Source of the DNA: Candidatus Gastranaerophilales bacterium
GTDB taxonomy: Bacteria; Cyanobacteriota; Vampirovibrionia; Gastranaerophilales; Gastranaerophilaceae
DNA: 64,000 nt
Assembly (NCBI GenBank): GCA_944325865.1
Contig: CALVBS010000005.1
Location: 62,001 to 126,000 of the forward strand
Reading direction: 5' to 3'
The translations under genes were made by a program, and so were the position numbers. This document shows positions 9,401 to 17,131 of this stretch, in pieces. Below the pieces are notes generated by a model that saw only the letters and a list, made by a program, of their open reading frames with translations, made no database searches and was not told the DNA's origin. Numbering within the stretch: position 1 is the stretch's first letter; every line of letters begins with the position of its first letter.

Positions 9401-9704
9401 ATTCTTAATCAGTTTGAAAGCCGGCGGTACGGGGTTGAACTTAACCGGAGCAGATTACGTAATCCATTACGACCCGTGGTGGAACCCTGCAGTTGAAGAT
9501 CAGGCAACCGATAGAGCCTACCGTATCGGACAAACTAAAAAAGTATTTGTTTACAGACTCATTACGAAAAATACGGTTGAAGAAAAAATTCAAAAACTCA
9601 AAACCGTTAAACGTAACCTTGTTGACAGCGTAATCTCAATCGACAGAAATATTGTTAAATCTCTTACAATGGATGATATCCGAGAAATCTTCTCAGCCGA
9701 TTAA
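6489..9704 (+). CDS. SWIM zinc finger and SNF2-family helicase/ATPase
   Basis: A 1071-residue Swi2/Snf2 ATP-dependent DNA or nucleoprotein translocase. A SWIM zinc finger (Cys83, Cys85, Cys92, His94) is near the N-terminus. About 500 residues of SNF2-associated region follow, then the ATPase: DDMGLGKT (motif I) near 634-641, DESQ (motif II, replacing DEAH) near 730, LSGTPIENKLEELWS (motif III), FSQF (IV), and QATDRAYRIGQ (VI). This matches the bacterial SWIM-SNF2 class, which is common in Gram-positives and Cyanobacteria. Some members associate with transcription or repair, but the role is not established. The next in-frame ATG (residue 15) lacks a better ribosome binding site, so 6489 is kept. 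It converges with the pseudopilin gene. Confidence 0.93.
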   Translation: MLPSNGKKEILQKSMGVEEFNYKYIKDRASAGSWRRGYEYHLKDMVFDTYPEKNFYMGKVKGNFQDHYNTDLIFKKNKVEARCSCPLKEEWCKHAVAVGLKAIDEHAYEDWLETKFGMEFDFPDENTELTTEPTGNYIFHFNPKRKANFFSILVMSRETGKVVRQIENILRALIEAQKQNPDFELNNSQKVEIAIFQQLLTISRQDKKAGWYDIPITKFGPMFSLLAKADEVLDEKTKQRLKFTDEEWKLILNVNISQGGTILLSLEWKRPDKDDVYPLEEVRYFSRHLKWGRYKNIIFPTNVAMQVVPQNLLKSSFTDLKDSDGGKFIYEELPKLREVMEVNIDESISKLMLEERPPLNIVTLGIDYDQSLKASLEFEYDGVVVPYSKSSDKSPYITVKKQGEDFIYWIKRNYKHEQEAYNMLLACKFVPMQTNNLALEKENAIDFYNYYIKQAGEGWKFVEKDDMNFFKLMDEPFRMCAKIDFSEDSHDSFEIQLYGQVGDEIINFDDVYDTIQSGEKYSRIRSLGFVEFPAQNIYAMMRAFNSFDVYRNDENKFTVKTYRAGLINELKNLDVELVLSERFEKFWEQMSTFSTHDGLELPKTATAEFREYQLKGFGWLWFMYKYGLNGILADDMGLGKTLQALTVLQKAKEVDGPMPTLVICPTTVVFNWESEIQKFAPELSCLKLSGVDRKTLFKEIPNYDVVITSYALIRRDIKHFKDINFRYVILDESQNIKNAMSQTAQAVKQLQATHKLALSGTPIENKLEELWSVFDFLMPGFLLSAAEFNARYVNPIMERQDKTVEKRLKLQIYPFILRRMKRDVAKDLPDKVENIAYCELTDEQKDFYLQVLDSTKEELFKSIEQNGLEKSRLSIFSALLRLRQICCHPRLYDKENVKHVMSSGKFEKLKVMLEEIISEGHRVLLFSQFVNMLDIVKGWLEREGIEYEYLTGKTKDRQAAVEHFNNSNIPIFLISLKAGGTGLNLTGADYVIHYDPWWNPAVEDQATDRAYRIGQTKKVFVYRLITKNTVEEKIQKLKTVKRNLVDSVISIDRNIVKSLTMDDIREIFSAD

Positions 9705-9711
9705 AGAATTA

Positions 9712-10386
9712 TCAATAATGTACTTTAAACGGGTAATCTTTGGGAATTTTCCAACCGTTCAACTGTATAATTGCGGCACATTGTCTGTTATATGTAAGAG
9801 ATGTATTTTTACAGTTGGTATATAAATCATCAACTTTTCCTGTCCAGTTAACTTTCCATGGTTCTACCCCAGGTGTTTTATTATAGCCATTTACATCATT
9901 TGGCGAATAATAAAATGCGAACGCACAAACACCTATATCATCGTATCCGTTTGTAACATTCCAGCGTGTACATTTTGTAAGAGGGTCAGAAGTCCAAAAT
10001 AACCAGTCACGATTAACCTCTCCGCCATTAATGCTGGCAAATGCAGAACCGTCTGACATATAAAAAATAGGAGTCGTATTTTTCATTTTATAAGTAACCC
10101 CATTCATATAAGGAAGTAAATATTTTTTAAACCAATCCAATCTTGCAGAATCAGGATTATCGACACCACCAATACCTGCAGTTTCTTCAAACCAGTATCT
10201 TCTGTCTCCATAATCAACTTCTGCCCTTGCTATTGCTTGATTAATAGTTGAATAAAACTTTGCCAATCTAGTTTCAACAACGGTATTAGCATATGATTGT
10301 ATCAAAGCAGGCAATGTCATTGCGGCGACAACTCCAATTATCCCAAGTGTTATAAGAACCTCTGCCAAAGTAAATGCTTGTTTCAT
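9712..10386 (-). CDS. Pseudopilin-like protein with N-methylation motif (cassette 1)
   Basis: The 224-residue protein starts MKQAFTLAEVLITLGIIG, a class III prepilin signal. It has a very short basic leader, cleavage expected before Phe5, Glu at mature position 5 and a hydrophobic helix that embeds in the inner membrane before assembly. The leader ends in Ala instead of the usual Gly. The globular part contains DWLFW and a C-terminal CAAIIQLNGWKIP block, also present in the pseudopilins at 42530 and 53791 (cysteines probably form a disulfide). It resembles minor pseudopilins of type II secretion or type IV pilus systems, but no secretion operon is adjacent. It is divergent from a small HTH gene and has a consensus promoter. 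Confidence 0.88.
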   Translation of the reverse strand: MKQAFTLAEVLITLGIIGVVAAMTLPALIQSYANTVVETRLAKFYSTINQAIARAEVDYGDRRYWFEETAGIGGVDNPDSARLDWFKKYLLPYMNGVTYKMKNTTPIFYMSDGSAFASINGGEVNRDWLFWTSDPLTKCTRWNVTNGYDDIGVCAFAFYYSPNDVNGYNKTPGVEPWKVNWTGKVDDLYTNCKNTSLTYNRQCAAIIQLNGWKIPKDYPFKVHY

Positions 10387-10438
10387 AAACCTTCCTCGTT
10401 AAGTTTTATTCCAAAAATATATCTAATTTTAGATAATT

Positions 10439-10486
10439 TTCAATATTTTTATTGAATATTATATTTAATAAACTAAAAGATGTCAA
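10439..10486 (-). promoter_or_regulatory. Consensus promoter and inverted-repeat operator of pseudopilin cassette 1
   Basis: On the minus strand TTGACA (10486-10481) and TATAAT (10463-10458) are exactly 17 bp apart, a perfect sigma-70 consensus. Directly beside the -10 is an inverted repeat TTCAATA-TTTT-TATTGAA (10439-10456; 7-4-7 geometry), where a repressor would block initiation. The divergent HTH gene is the obvious candidate regulator. Confidence 0.7.
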
Positions 10487-10518
10487 GATTTATTGAAAAT
10501 TATATAATTATATACATT

Positions 10519-10734
10519 ATGGGAGTCAGGGAAGACCTAAAAATACTGTTAGTCAAAGAAAAAATGACTCTAACTGAACTTGCCAGAGAAGCAGAAAAAG
10601 CTTCAGGCAAAAAATTTACCGTACACACACTCTCTCAAAAATTGGTAAACAGTTCTATGAAATATGACGAACTAAAATTTCTGGCGGAAGTACTCGGATA
10701 CAGAATTAAATTTGAAAAAATAGAAATAAACTAA
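10519..10734 (+). CDS. Small helix-turn-helix DNA-binding protein (cassette 1 regulator)
   Basis: This 71-residue protein (from ATG 10519) has an XRE-like helix-turn-helix: MTLTELAREAEKASG, then TVHTLSQKLVN as the recognition region, and a C-terminal LKFLAEVLGYRIKFE. The upstream ATG at 10480 is rejected. The added residues are low-complexity, and the ATG sits against the -35 of the opposite pseudopilin promoter. There is no ribosome binding site. TATAAT at 10503-10508 lies ten bases before the ATG, so the transcript would be nearly leaderless. It is predicted to control the divergent pseudopilin gene 132 bp away; this is inferred from arrangement only. Confidence 0.78.
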   Translation: MGVREDLKILLVKEKMTLTELAREAEKASGKKFTVHTLSQKLVNSSMKYDELKFLAEVLGYRIKFEKIEIN

Positions 10735-10735
10735 T

Positions 10736-10770
10736 AAAAAAGAGATGTACTCGTCAGCACACCTCTTTTT
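10736..10770. terminator. Bidirectional terminator between the HTH gene and the HU gene
   Basis: AAAAAGAG (10736-10743 on the leading arm) pairs with CTCTTTTT (10763-10770), with an inner TGT/ACA pairing. T runs occur on both strands, serving the HTH gene (plus) and possibly HU (minus). Confidence 0.75.
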
Positions 10771-10790
10771 AAAACTTGCAAGTTTTAAAA
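10767..10790. repeat. Perfect 24-bp palindrome downstream of HU
   Basis: Positions 10767-10790 form an exact inverted repeat centred on TTGCAA (TTTTAAAACTTG and its complement). It ends six bases past the HU stop and could act as the HU terminator. It overlaps the neighbouring terminator by four bases. Confidence 0.7.
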
Positions 10791-10796
10791 TCTTAA

Positions 10797-11075
10797 CTAT
10801 TTGCCATTAACAACAGTTTTGAATTTTTTACCAGCTGAAAATGCAGGAACTGTTTTAGCAGGGATTTTAATTTCTTTACCTGTTTGCGGGTTTCTGCCAG
10901 TTCTTGCTGATCTTTTTCTAGCTTCAAAAGTACCGAAACCAACCAATGTTACTTTTTTACCTTTAGCAACAGTTTTTTGTACTGTATCAATCCATGCACT
11001 GATTACTTCAGATGCTTCTTTCTGAGTAACGTTAGCTTTTTTTGCAACTTCTTGTACTAATTCTTCTTTGTTCAT
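10797..11075 (-). CDS. HU-family histone-like DNA-binding protein
   Basis: A 92-residue HU protein, a homodimeric nucleoid protein that bends and compacts DNA. It starts MNKEELVQEVAKKANV and has the helical dimer region followed by the family signature GFGTFEARKRSARTGRNPQTG, whose Pro intercalates in DNA. The C-terminal FSAGKKFKTVVNGK is typical. The start is placed at 11075 because AAGGAG lies seven bases upstream; the GTG-type extension to 11108 has no such site. It has its own promoter and is isolated from its neighbours by terminator-like structures, as expected for an abundant protein. Confidence 0.95.
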   Translation of the reverse strand: MNKEELVQEVAKKANVTQKEASEVISAWIDTVQKTVAKGKKVTLVGFGTFEARKRSARTGRNPQTGKEIKIPAKTVPAFSAGKKFKTVVNGK

Positions 11076-11106
11076 AATAAAACTCCTTCTTTTTATGTAC
11101 CATTTC

Positions 11107-11134
11107 ATTATATAGGATTTTCAAATTTTAGCAA
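11107..11134 (-). promoter_or_regulatory. Promoter of the HU gene
   Basis: On the minus strand TTGCTA (11134-11129) and TATAAT (11112-11107) are 16 bp apart, about 30 bp upstream of the HU start codon at 11075. Confidence 0.65.
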
Positions 11135-11299
11135 GTATTTTAAAGAATTTTAACACTTTCGGGGTAAAAAAACCTCCGTTTAAAGGAATTTTATAAACTA
11201 TTTATAAAAAATTTTACTTTTATTTTCAATTTTCGTAAGTTTTTGGTACAATATTTTTTGGAACTGTAGTATTTTACGGGGAAATTCTAAGGAATAGCA

Positions 11300-12733
11300 A
11301 TGAAAGAACGAATAATTTTATTCACTATTATTTTCGGACTTGCCATATTTTTATATGTTTTTCAGAGTTATTTCAACACAATATGGGGACTTGCCTTTTT
11401 GTGTTTATGTATGGCAATATATGCAGGATTTGCCAATCTGGCATACAATCTAAAAAAAAGGAAGCTTAAAAAATATCCGCAAATTATTAATGAAGACTAT
11501 AAACCGTTTATCTCTGTCATGATTCCGGCTCATAATGAAGAAAGTGTTATTGCAAACACAGTTGAAAATATTCTGGGAATGGATTACGAAAACTTTGAAG
11601 TAATTGTTATTGATGACAGAAGTACTGATAATACGGCTTCAGTAATAAAGGATTTGGAGCAAAAATATGATAAAGTTAAAGCTCTGATTCGGGAACACGG
11701 TGCGTTTCCGGGGAAATCGGCCGTATTGAACGATGCTTTTAAAATGACCAAGGGAGATGCTGTTTTGGTATTTGATGCTGATGCTACAGTCGATCCGGAT
11801 TTTCTTTCAAAACTAGTACCTCAGCTTGAACCGAAAGATGTAGGAGCAGTTCAGGCCAGAAAAGTTATTAGAAATAAGAATCAAAATATTCTGACAAGAT
11901 GCCAGAATAATGAATATACAATGGATACCTATTTTCAGGTCAGCAGAGACTCTGTTAAAGGTGCAGTTGAACTGAGAGGTAACGGCGAATTAATTAAAAG
12001 AGAAGCCCTTGAAGATATTGGAGGCTGGAATAATTATACCATTGTTGACGATCTGGATATGTCAACAAGACTTCATATAAAAGGCTGGGATGTTCGCTAC
12101 TGTATTGATGCCATAGTTTATGAAGAAGGCATTGCTTATCTCGGTCCGTTATACAGACAACGAAGACGCTGGCTTGAAGGAACCATAAGACGTTATCTGG
12201 AATATTCGGGAGCCGCACTGACTTCAAAAAAAATGTCCCTGCGTGCGAGAATTGATATGATGGCATATATTTCGGAATTTATAATGCCTCTGTGGTTTTT
12301 AATTGAAATTGTAATAAGAGCATTTAAAGTTCTTGCCAAAGATGCCTCACCGCATATGCTGTATTCATCCATAATTATAGGGATTGCAATAGGATTAGGT
12401 TTCTTCCTTGCAGCAAGATACGCCCTCAGACGCTATGATTTTATGCCGAGGCCTGATGCCATATTTGAAGCACTGGAAACATCAATTTATCTCTTTATAA
12501 TCTGGTTTCCGCTTGTATTATTTATAGGCTTTAAAATTCTGTTTATGAAAAAAGATATGAACTGGGGTAAAACAGCTCACGGTCTGGTTCAGGAAGAAGA
12601 AGCAAGCATTAAAGCTTTTATAAAAAAAGAACTTGAAAAAACAAAAAATTACACAAAAGAATATACAGAAAAACTTAAACAAAAACTGGCTGAAAAAGGA
12701 GAAAATAATGACAGAAACTTTATTAAACGTTAA
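11300..12733 (+). CDS. Membrane glycosyltransferase family 2 (poly-GlcNAc/cellulose synthase-like)
   Basis: The 477-residue protein has two N-terminal membrane helices (about 5-45), a cytosolic GT-A domain and three or so C-terminal helices (about 320-415). Processive GT2 motifs are intact: PAHNEES near 76-82, DDRSTDNT, the DAD metal-binding motif near 155, GNGELIKREAL, DDLDMSTRL for the acceptor-side Asp, and QRRRWLEG (QxxRW) near 290. This combination is typical of PgaC/IcaA- or BcsA-like synthases that polymerise and export a surface polysaccharide. Partner genes of a poly-GlcNAc locus are not nearby, so the product is unknown. A lysine-rich tail closes the protein. Its end overlaps apt by 26 bases. 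Confidence 0.88.
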   Translation: MKERIILFTIIFGLAIFLYVFQSYFNTIWGLAFLCLCMAIYAGFANLAYNLKKRKLKKYPQIINEDYKPFISVMIPAHNEESVIANTVENILGMDYENFEVIVIDDRSTDNTASVIKDLEQKYDKVKALIREHGAFPGKSAVLNDAFKMTKGDAVLVFDADATVDPDFLSKLVPQLEPKDVGAVQARKVIRNKNQNILTRCQNNEYTMDTYFQVSRDSVKGAVELRGNGELIKREALEDIGGWNNYTIVDDLDMSTRLHIKGWDVRYCIDAIVYEEGIAYLGPLYRQRRRWLEGTIRRYLEYSGAALTSKKMSLRARIDMMAYISEFIMPLWFLIEIVIRAFKVLAKDASPHMLYSSIIIGIAIGLGFFLAARYALRRYDFMPRPDAIFEALETSIYLFIIWFPLVLFIGFKILFMKKDMNWGKTAHGLVQEEEASIKAFIKKELEKTKNYTKEYTEKLKQKLAEKGENNDRNFIKR

Positions 12734-13241
12734 AAATAAAATAAGAGATGTTGTTGATTTTCCTAAAAAGGGAATCATTTTTCGTGATATAACAACAGCA
12801 CTTAAAGATCCTGAAACATTGAAGATTATGATAGATTATCTTTGCGAACAATTTAAAGATATAAAAATAGACTATGTTGCAGGTATAGAAAGCCGAGGTT
12901 TTATTTTCGGAATGCCGATGGCATATAAAATGAATGCCGGATTCGTTCCGATAAGAAAACCTAATAAACTGCCTGCAGAAACTTACTCTCAGGAATATGA
13001 ACTTGAATACGGAACAGATAAAATCGAAGTTCACAGAGACGCTTTTCCGGAAGGAGCCAATGTTCTTATAGTTGATGACCTTCTTGCAACCGGCGGAACT
13101 GCAGAAGCTGCATGTAAACTTGTCAAAAAGACAGGAGCAAATCTTGTAGGTATTGCATTTTTGATTGAACTTTGCGATCTTAAAGGCAGAGAAAAATTAA
13201 ATGCAGACTGCGGGAAAATTGTTTCTATGTTGAAATATTAA
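12708..13241 (+). CDS. apt: Adenine phosphoribosyltransferase
   Basis: Apt converts adenine and PRPP to AMP in purine salvage. The 178-residue protein has the Apt hallmarks DFPKKGIIFRDIT near 18-30, AGIESRGFIFG near 62-72 and the PRPP-binding loop VLIVDDLLATGGTAEAA near 120-136. The start is set at the ATG at 12708, seven bases after AAGGAG. The longer in-frame extension would lie inside the glycosyltransferase gene and is a lysine-rich artefact. The 26-base overlap with that gene suggests co-translation in one transcript, which ends at a strong hairpin after the stop codon. Confidence 0.96.
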   Translation: MTETLLNVKNKIRDVVDFPKKGIIFRDITTALKDPETLKIMIDYLCEQFKDIKIDYVAGIESRGFIFGMPMAYKMNAGFVPIRKPNKLPAETYSQEYELEYGTDKIEVHRDAFPEGANVLIVDDLLATGGTAEAACKLVKKTGANLVGIAFLIELCDLKGREKLNADCGKIVSMLKY

Positions 13242-13256
13242 ATATGAGATTTAGTT

Positions 13257-13279
13257 ATTGCGGGCAAAAAGCCCGCAAT
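13257..13279. terminator. Terminator between apt and the DUF4422 genes
   Basis: A 9-bp stem, ATTGCGGGC (13257-13265) with GCCCGCAAT (13271-13279), has an AAAAA loop and ATTTTT follows on the plus strand. It lies between convergent genes. Confidence 0.85.
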
Positions 13280-13283
13280 ATTT

Positions 13284-14219
13284 TTAAAGTTTAATTCTCA
13301 AAACAAGAGTTATGCCCTTACCTTTATCGTTTCTGCCATTAAAACGTATAATATTTATATGTTTTTTTGAAGTTTTATCTTCTATACTTACAACCGGCAA
13401 CTCTTTTACCTTTAAATTTTTAGTATTTATTAAATAATCAAAATATATTCCGGTCAAACGTTCTGCTAGATACCCTTCAGCTCTCTGTTGATAAATCGGT
13501 CTTGCTTCTCTGTCTTTAACCTGTCTTGAAAATGCAAATAAAACATCAAAAAGAAAATCTGCATATCCATTAAAGATTTCTTTTGAAGTAATAAACATAT
13601 TATAAAAATAACCAACATTGGCAGTTTTTATTTTTTGAGCAAAAGGTTCTATATCCGGATATCGTTCCTTAATATAAGAAAGTACAAAATCCAAATCCTC
13701 AATTATATGCCACTTTGCATATTGCTCATAAATAGACATTTCGAACCCTAATTTCTTTGGCAAAATAATATCAAATTCAGAGAATATTTTATCAAGATTC
13801 CGTTTATTTATTGCATATTTTGTTAAAATTTTATTTGATTTTTGATACTTTGAATCAGCACTGCTCAAATCAAAAATACGGCGATAATGCATCAATCCGA
13901 GGTATGGACTGTTAATATTTTTCCACATCCAGTAAGTAACAGTATTTTCAGCGAAATATCTGTTTTTATCGGAAATATTAACACCTGTATTATCCCCGAC
14001 CATATGTTTTATCATCCAATCACTATCCTTAACAGACAAAGAGCCGTCTTTCGCGGCATTCATTGCAATACTCCGCCCTGCATGCACTGGAGTAACAACA
14101 TCATTTTCAAGCAACTGCCATGGTTTATGATAAACCACACAGATATGATATTTTTTCTTGTTTATCTTTTTAAGTTTTCGTTCTGATTTAAACTTCTTCA
14201 AAAATTCCGAAAAATTCAA
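13284..14219 (-). CDS. DUF4422 glycosyltransferase-like protein, copy A
   Basis: The 311-residue soluble protein belongs to the DUF4422 family, found in capsule and lipopolysaccharide loci and believed to be a sugar transferase. Conserved segments are VVYHKPW near 28-34, VTPVHAGRSIA, GDNTGVNISDKN, the WMWKNINSPYLGLMHYRRIF block near 96-115, and AEGYLAERLTGIYF near 250. It lacks membrane segments and so probably acts at the cytoplasmic membrane face. It is the last gene of a long leftward run, 18 bp downstream of a close paralog of the same length. The enzymatic role is family-level inference. Confidence 0.85.
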   Translation of the reverse strand: MNFSEFLKKFKSERKLKKINKKKYHICVVYHKPWQLLENDVVTPVHAGRSIAMNAAKDGSLSVKDSDWMIKHMVGDNTGVNISDKNRYFAENTVTYWMWKNINSPYLGLMHYRRIFDLSSADSKYQKSNKILTKYAINKRNLDKIFSEFDIILPKKLGFEMSIYEQYAKWHIIEDLDFVLSYIKERYPDIEPFAQKIKTANVGYFYNMFITSKEIFNGYADFLFDVLFAFSRQVKDREARPIYQQRAEGYLAERLTGIYFDYLINTKNLKVKELPVVSIEDKTSKKHINIIRFNGRNDKGKGITLVLRIKL

Positions 14220-14237
14220 AACTCCTCCATTATATAA

Positions 14238-15179
14238 TTAAATTTTAATCCTGAGTATCAATGTAATACCCTTATCTTTAGAATTTTTTACTGCAAAACG
14301 TTTAAAATTAAACATTTTTTTTGACTTTATATTATCAAGTCTTATAACAGGAAACTCTTTTACCTTCAAACTTTTTGTATTAATAATATAGTCAAAATAA
14401 ACACTGCTTAAACGCTCTGCAAGAAAGCCCTCCGCCCGCTGCAGGTAAATACTTCTTTGCTCTCTGTCTTTTATATGATTTTCAAGTGCTGAAAGAACGG
14501 TAAAAAGGAACTGTGCATACCCGTCAAAAATTTCTCTTGATGTTATAAACATATTAAACAAATATGCAACATGAGATACTTTTAATTTTTCAGCATACGA
14601 ATACATTTCCGGATACTTAAATCTTATATAGTCAAAAGCAAAATCAATATCATCTTTTCGCAGATATTTTACATAACTGTCATAAATTGATGTACTGAAT
14701 CCCATAGGACAAGGCAGTAAAATATCATATTCAGACATCAATTTTTCCAAATTTTTATATGTTATTCCATATTTCTCAGCAACAGATACAGACTTTTCAT
14801 GGTTTATAGCATCATTACTGTCATTCATGTCGAAAATACGTCTGTAATGGAAAAGCCCTACATACGGAGACGTAATATTTTTCCAAATCCAGTAAGTAAC
14901 CGTACATTCGTTATAATAGCGATTTTTATCTGAAATATTTTCACCGGAATTATCTCCGATCATTTTGGACTTCAACCACTTCAAATCTTTAAGCGTAATC
15001 TTTGTATCCTGCAGAGGATTTGAAGCTACAGCCCGCCCTGCATGTATAGGTGTCAAAACTTCATTTTCAAGAATATTATACGGTTTATGATAACAGACAA
15101 AAATATTATATTTTTTTTGATTTATTTTTCTCAACTTATTTTTTAATCTGTATTTTTCGAGAAATTCACAAAATCCCAA
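14238..15179 (-). CDS. DUF4422 glycosyltransferase-like protein, copy B
   Basis: A 313-residue paralog of the adjacent gene, alignable along its whole length: VCYHKPYNILENEVLTPIHAGRA, IGDNSGENISDKNRY, WIWKNITSPYVGLFHYRRIF, LQRAEGFLAERLSS, and a shared C-terminus ending KGITLILRIKI. The pair is a tandem duplication with enough divergence to suggest distinct acceptors or donors. It lies 14 bp downstream of the ricT-like gene, so it is probably transcribed with gpsA and murQ. As with copy A, the polysaccharide that it modifies is unknown. Confidence 0.85.
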   Translation of the reverse strand: MGFCEFLEKYRLKNKLRKINQKKYNIFVCYHKPYNILENEVLTPIHAGRAVASNPLQDTKITLKDLKWLKSKMIGDNSGENISDKNRYYNECTVTYWIWKNITSPYVGLFHYRRIFDMNDSNDAINHEKSVSVAEKYGITYKNLEKLMSEYDILLPCPMGFSTSIYDSYVKYLRKDDIDFAFDYIRFKYPEMYSYAEKLKVSHVAYLFNMFITSREIFDGYAQFLFTVLSALENHIKDREQRSIYLQRAEGFLAERLSSVYFDYIINTKSLKVKEFPVIRLDNIKSKKMFNFKRFAVKNSKDKGITLILRIKI

Positions 15180-15193
15180 CTATCCGTCCTCTT

Positions 15194-16117
15194 TTAAACA
15201 TTTCCCGTAGAACTGTTCCTGTCATCTTCCAGCTGTTTTATATCAACATCACTGTCATCTTCATAAGTATTGTTAATAACAGGAATATCAATTTCAACGT
15301 TGACATCTGCATCAACCATTTCAATATCACCTTTCGGAAATTCTCTTGTCTTTCCATCTTCCATTTTAACGGCAACTGTTCCATTGAGGAATTGGAGATA
15401 ACATACTTTTCCGAGTCCTTCCGGAGTCATAACGGACGAGCCCACAGGAGGCATTCCTTTTGCTGCATCTATATAGTTTGAATATTCGTAAGTCAAACAG
15501 CATAATAAACGTCCGCAGGTACCTGAAATCTTTCCGGGAGCAATCGGCATTCCCTGATCTTTTGCAAGTTTAACATTAATAGTTGCAAACTTCCTTAAAA
15601 AAGATGAACAGCAGAAAGGCCTGCCGCAAAGACCTACTCCGTCCAGAATGGAGGTTTCATCACGCACTCCGATATGCCTTAAGTCAATTCTTACCCGCGT
15701 AAACACCTGTGTTAAATCTTTTAACAACGCCCTGAAGTCAACTCTTTCCGGAGCTGTATAGTAAAATGTTATTTTTCTTCTGTCAAAAGTAATCCTGCAC
15801 TGAACAAGATTCATAACAAGTTTATGCTGCCTGACAAGAGCCTGACATTTAAAAAATGACTCAACTTCTTCCTTTTTAATATCATCAAGAGTCTGCAAAT
15901 CTCTTTGTGTACAGACCCTTATTAAAGGCAACGGTTCAGGTTTATTTTTGGAATGTTCCCAGAGTTCAGAGATTTCAGGGCTGAGCAGCTCTGCTTTTAA
16001 AACCTCCTCGCCTTTTTCAGTCCTTACGATAACAAGCTGACCGTCTTCCAACTGAATATTATCCGGAACATCCAGCGGGTAAAATGTGTTTTTTAAATAT
16101 TTTACGGCGAATTTCAT
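15194..16117 (-). CDS. ricT: PSP1-domain protein, RicT/YaaT-like
   Basis: The 307-residue protein has the PSP1 C-terminal domain with the cysteine-rich signatures LCGRPFCCSSFL near 170-181 and CGRLLCCLTYEY near 204-215. In Bacillus RicT (YaaT) such cysteines help the Y-complex (RicA-RicF-RicT) bind iron-sulfur clusters and stimulate mRNA maturation by RNase Y. The N-terminal part contains the VIVRTEKGEEV segment typical of the family. The acidic tail after residue 270 (MVDADVNVEIDIP onwards) is probably disordered. It directly abuts gpsA with no gap. The family assignment is firm; the Y-complex role here is inferred because RicA and RicF are not in the window. Confidence 0.88.
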   Translation of the reverse strand: MKFAVKYLKNTFYPLDVPDNIQLEDGQLVIVRTEKGEEVLKAELLSPEISELWEHSKNKPEPLPLIRVCTQRDLQTLDDIKKEEVESFFKCQALVRQHKLVMNLVQCRITFDRRKITFYYTAPERVDFRALLKDLTQVFTRVRIDLRHIGVRDETSILDGVGLCGRPFCCSSFLRKFATINVKLAKDQGMPIAPGKISGTCGRLLCCLTYEYSNYIDAAKGMPPVGSSVMTPEGLGKVCYLQFLNGTVAVKMEDGKTREFPKGDIEMVDADVNVEIDIPVINNTYEDDSDVDIKQLEDDRNSSTGNV

Positions 16118-17119
16118 TTATACGTATCTTTCTTCTTCTTTCAATTTTCTGTTCATTAACTTTGACAAAAGCTCTTTTGGTGTTATATCAGTATATACGG
16201 CTTCATAAATAGCGTTTGATACAGGAACATCGATATCAAGTTTTTTGGCAAGTTCACAAATTGCTTTAGAGGTTTTGACACCTTCTGCCACAGAACCAAG
16301 TTCTCGCAAAATATCATCAATTTTTTTACCTTTACCGAGCATAGCTCCAACCGTATAGTTTCTTGACATTGGGCTTGAGCAAGTCGCTATCAGGTCTCCC
16401 ATACCCGAAAGACCGTAAAGAGTTGAAGGGTTAGCCCCCAGCTGAATACTTACTCTGACAATTTCTGCCATACCACGGGTTAACAAGGCTCCTGCACAGT
16501 TGTCTCCAAGACCCATTTCATGAGCAAATCCGGAAGCTATCGCGATAACATTTTTCAAACTTCCGCCAAGCTCAACGCCTATAACATCATTGTTTGTATA
16601 TAATCTAAACCTGTCAGGGACGTTGCAGGCTTTCTGAACGAATTCGGCTACCTGCATATCTTCACAAGCAACACAAGCCGCAGTAGGCTTGCCTGCAAGA
16701 ACTTCTTTTGCAAGAGTCGGACCGGAAAGAATTGCAAGTTTTTGTTCTGGGAGAACATCCTTTATAACCTCCGACATTCTCATCAATGAAGGCAATTCAA
16801 TACCCTTTGAAGCATTTACCAGAATTTGCTCTGACTTAATTCCCGATTTTTTAAGATTTTCACAAACATTTCTCGTGCCGGAAGTAGCCACAACATTAAG
16901 AATAATATCAGCACCATCAATCGCTGCTGATAAATTCGAAGTAACCTCAACCTTATCAGCAAGTTGAACTTCAAGAGGTTTTGAGGCATGTTTATTCTTG
17001 AGCAAATCTTCGGACAAATCCTGTTCTCTGCCCCATACAGTTACTTTATCAAAATTATCAGTTAAAAGCCATGCTAAAGTAAGCCCCCAACATCCTGCAC
17101 CGATTACTGTTAATTTCAT
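16118..17119 (-). CDS. gpsA: Glycerol-3-phosphate dehydrogenase [NAD(P)+]
   Basis: GpsA reduces dihydroxyacetone phosphate to sn-glycerol-3-phosphate for phospholipid synthesis. The 333-residue protein begins with the dinucleotide fold IGAGCWGLTLA (GxGxxG), followed by ILVNASKGIE near 109-118, the LSGPTLAKEV catalytic-region motif, the active-site Lys in GGSLKNVIAIASG near 188-200, and the RGMAEIVR helix. Length and motif order are normal. The stop codon immediately precedes the ricT-like gene and murQ ends 12 bp upstream, so the genes form one operon running left. Confidence 0.96.
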   Translation of the reverse strand: MKLTVIGAGCWGLTLAWLLTDNFDKVTVWGREQDLSEDLLKNKHASKPLEVQLADKVEVTSNLSAAIDGADIILNVVATSGTRNVCENLKKSGIKSEQILVNASKGIELPSLMRMSEVIKDVLPEQKLAILSGPTLAKEVLAGKPTAACVACEDMQVAEFVQKACNVPDRFRLYTNNDVIGVELGGSLKNVIAIASGFAHEMGLGDNCAGALLTRGMAEIVRVSIQLGANPSTLYGLSGMGDLIATCSSPMSRNYTVGAMLGKGKKIDDILRELGSVAEGVKTSKAICELAKKLDIDVPVSNAIYEAVYTDITPKELLSKLMNRKLKEEERYV

Positions 17120-17131
17120 AACCTTTTCTCC

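Noticed and set aside
10480-10518. Upstream ATG of the cassette 1 HTH gene
   Set aside because: It sits directly against the -35 of the opposite consensus promoter and adds low-complexity residues (YIIIYIM).
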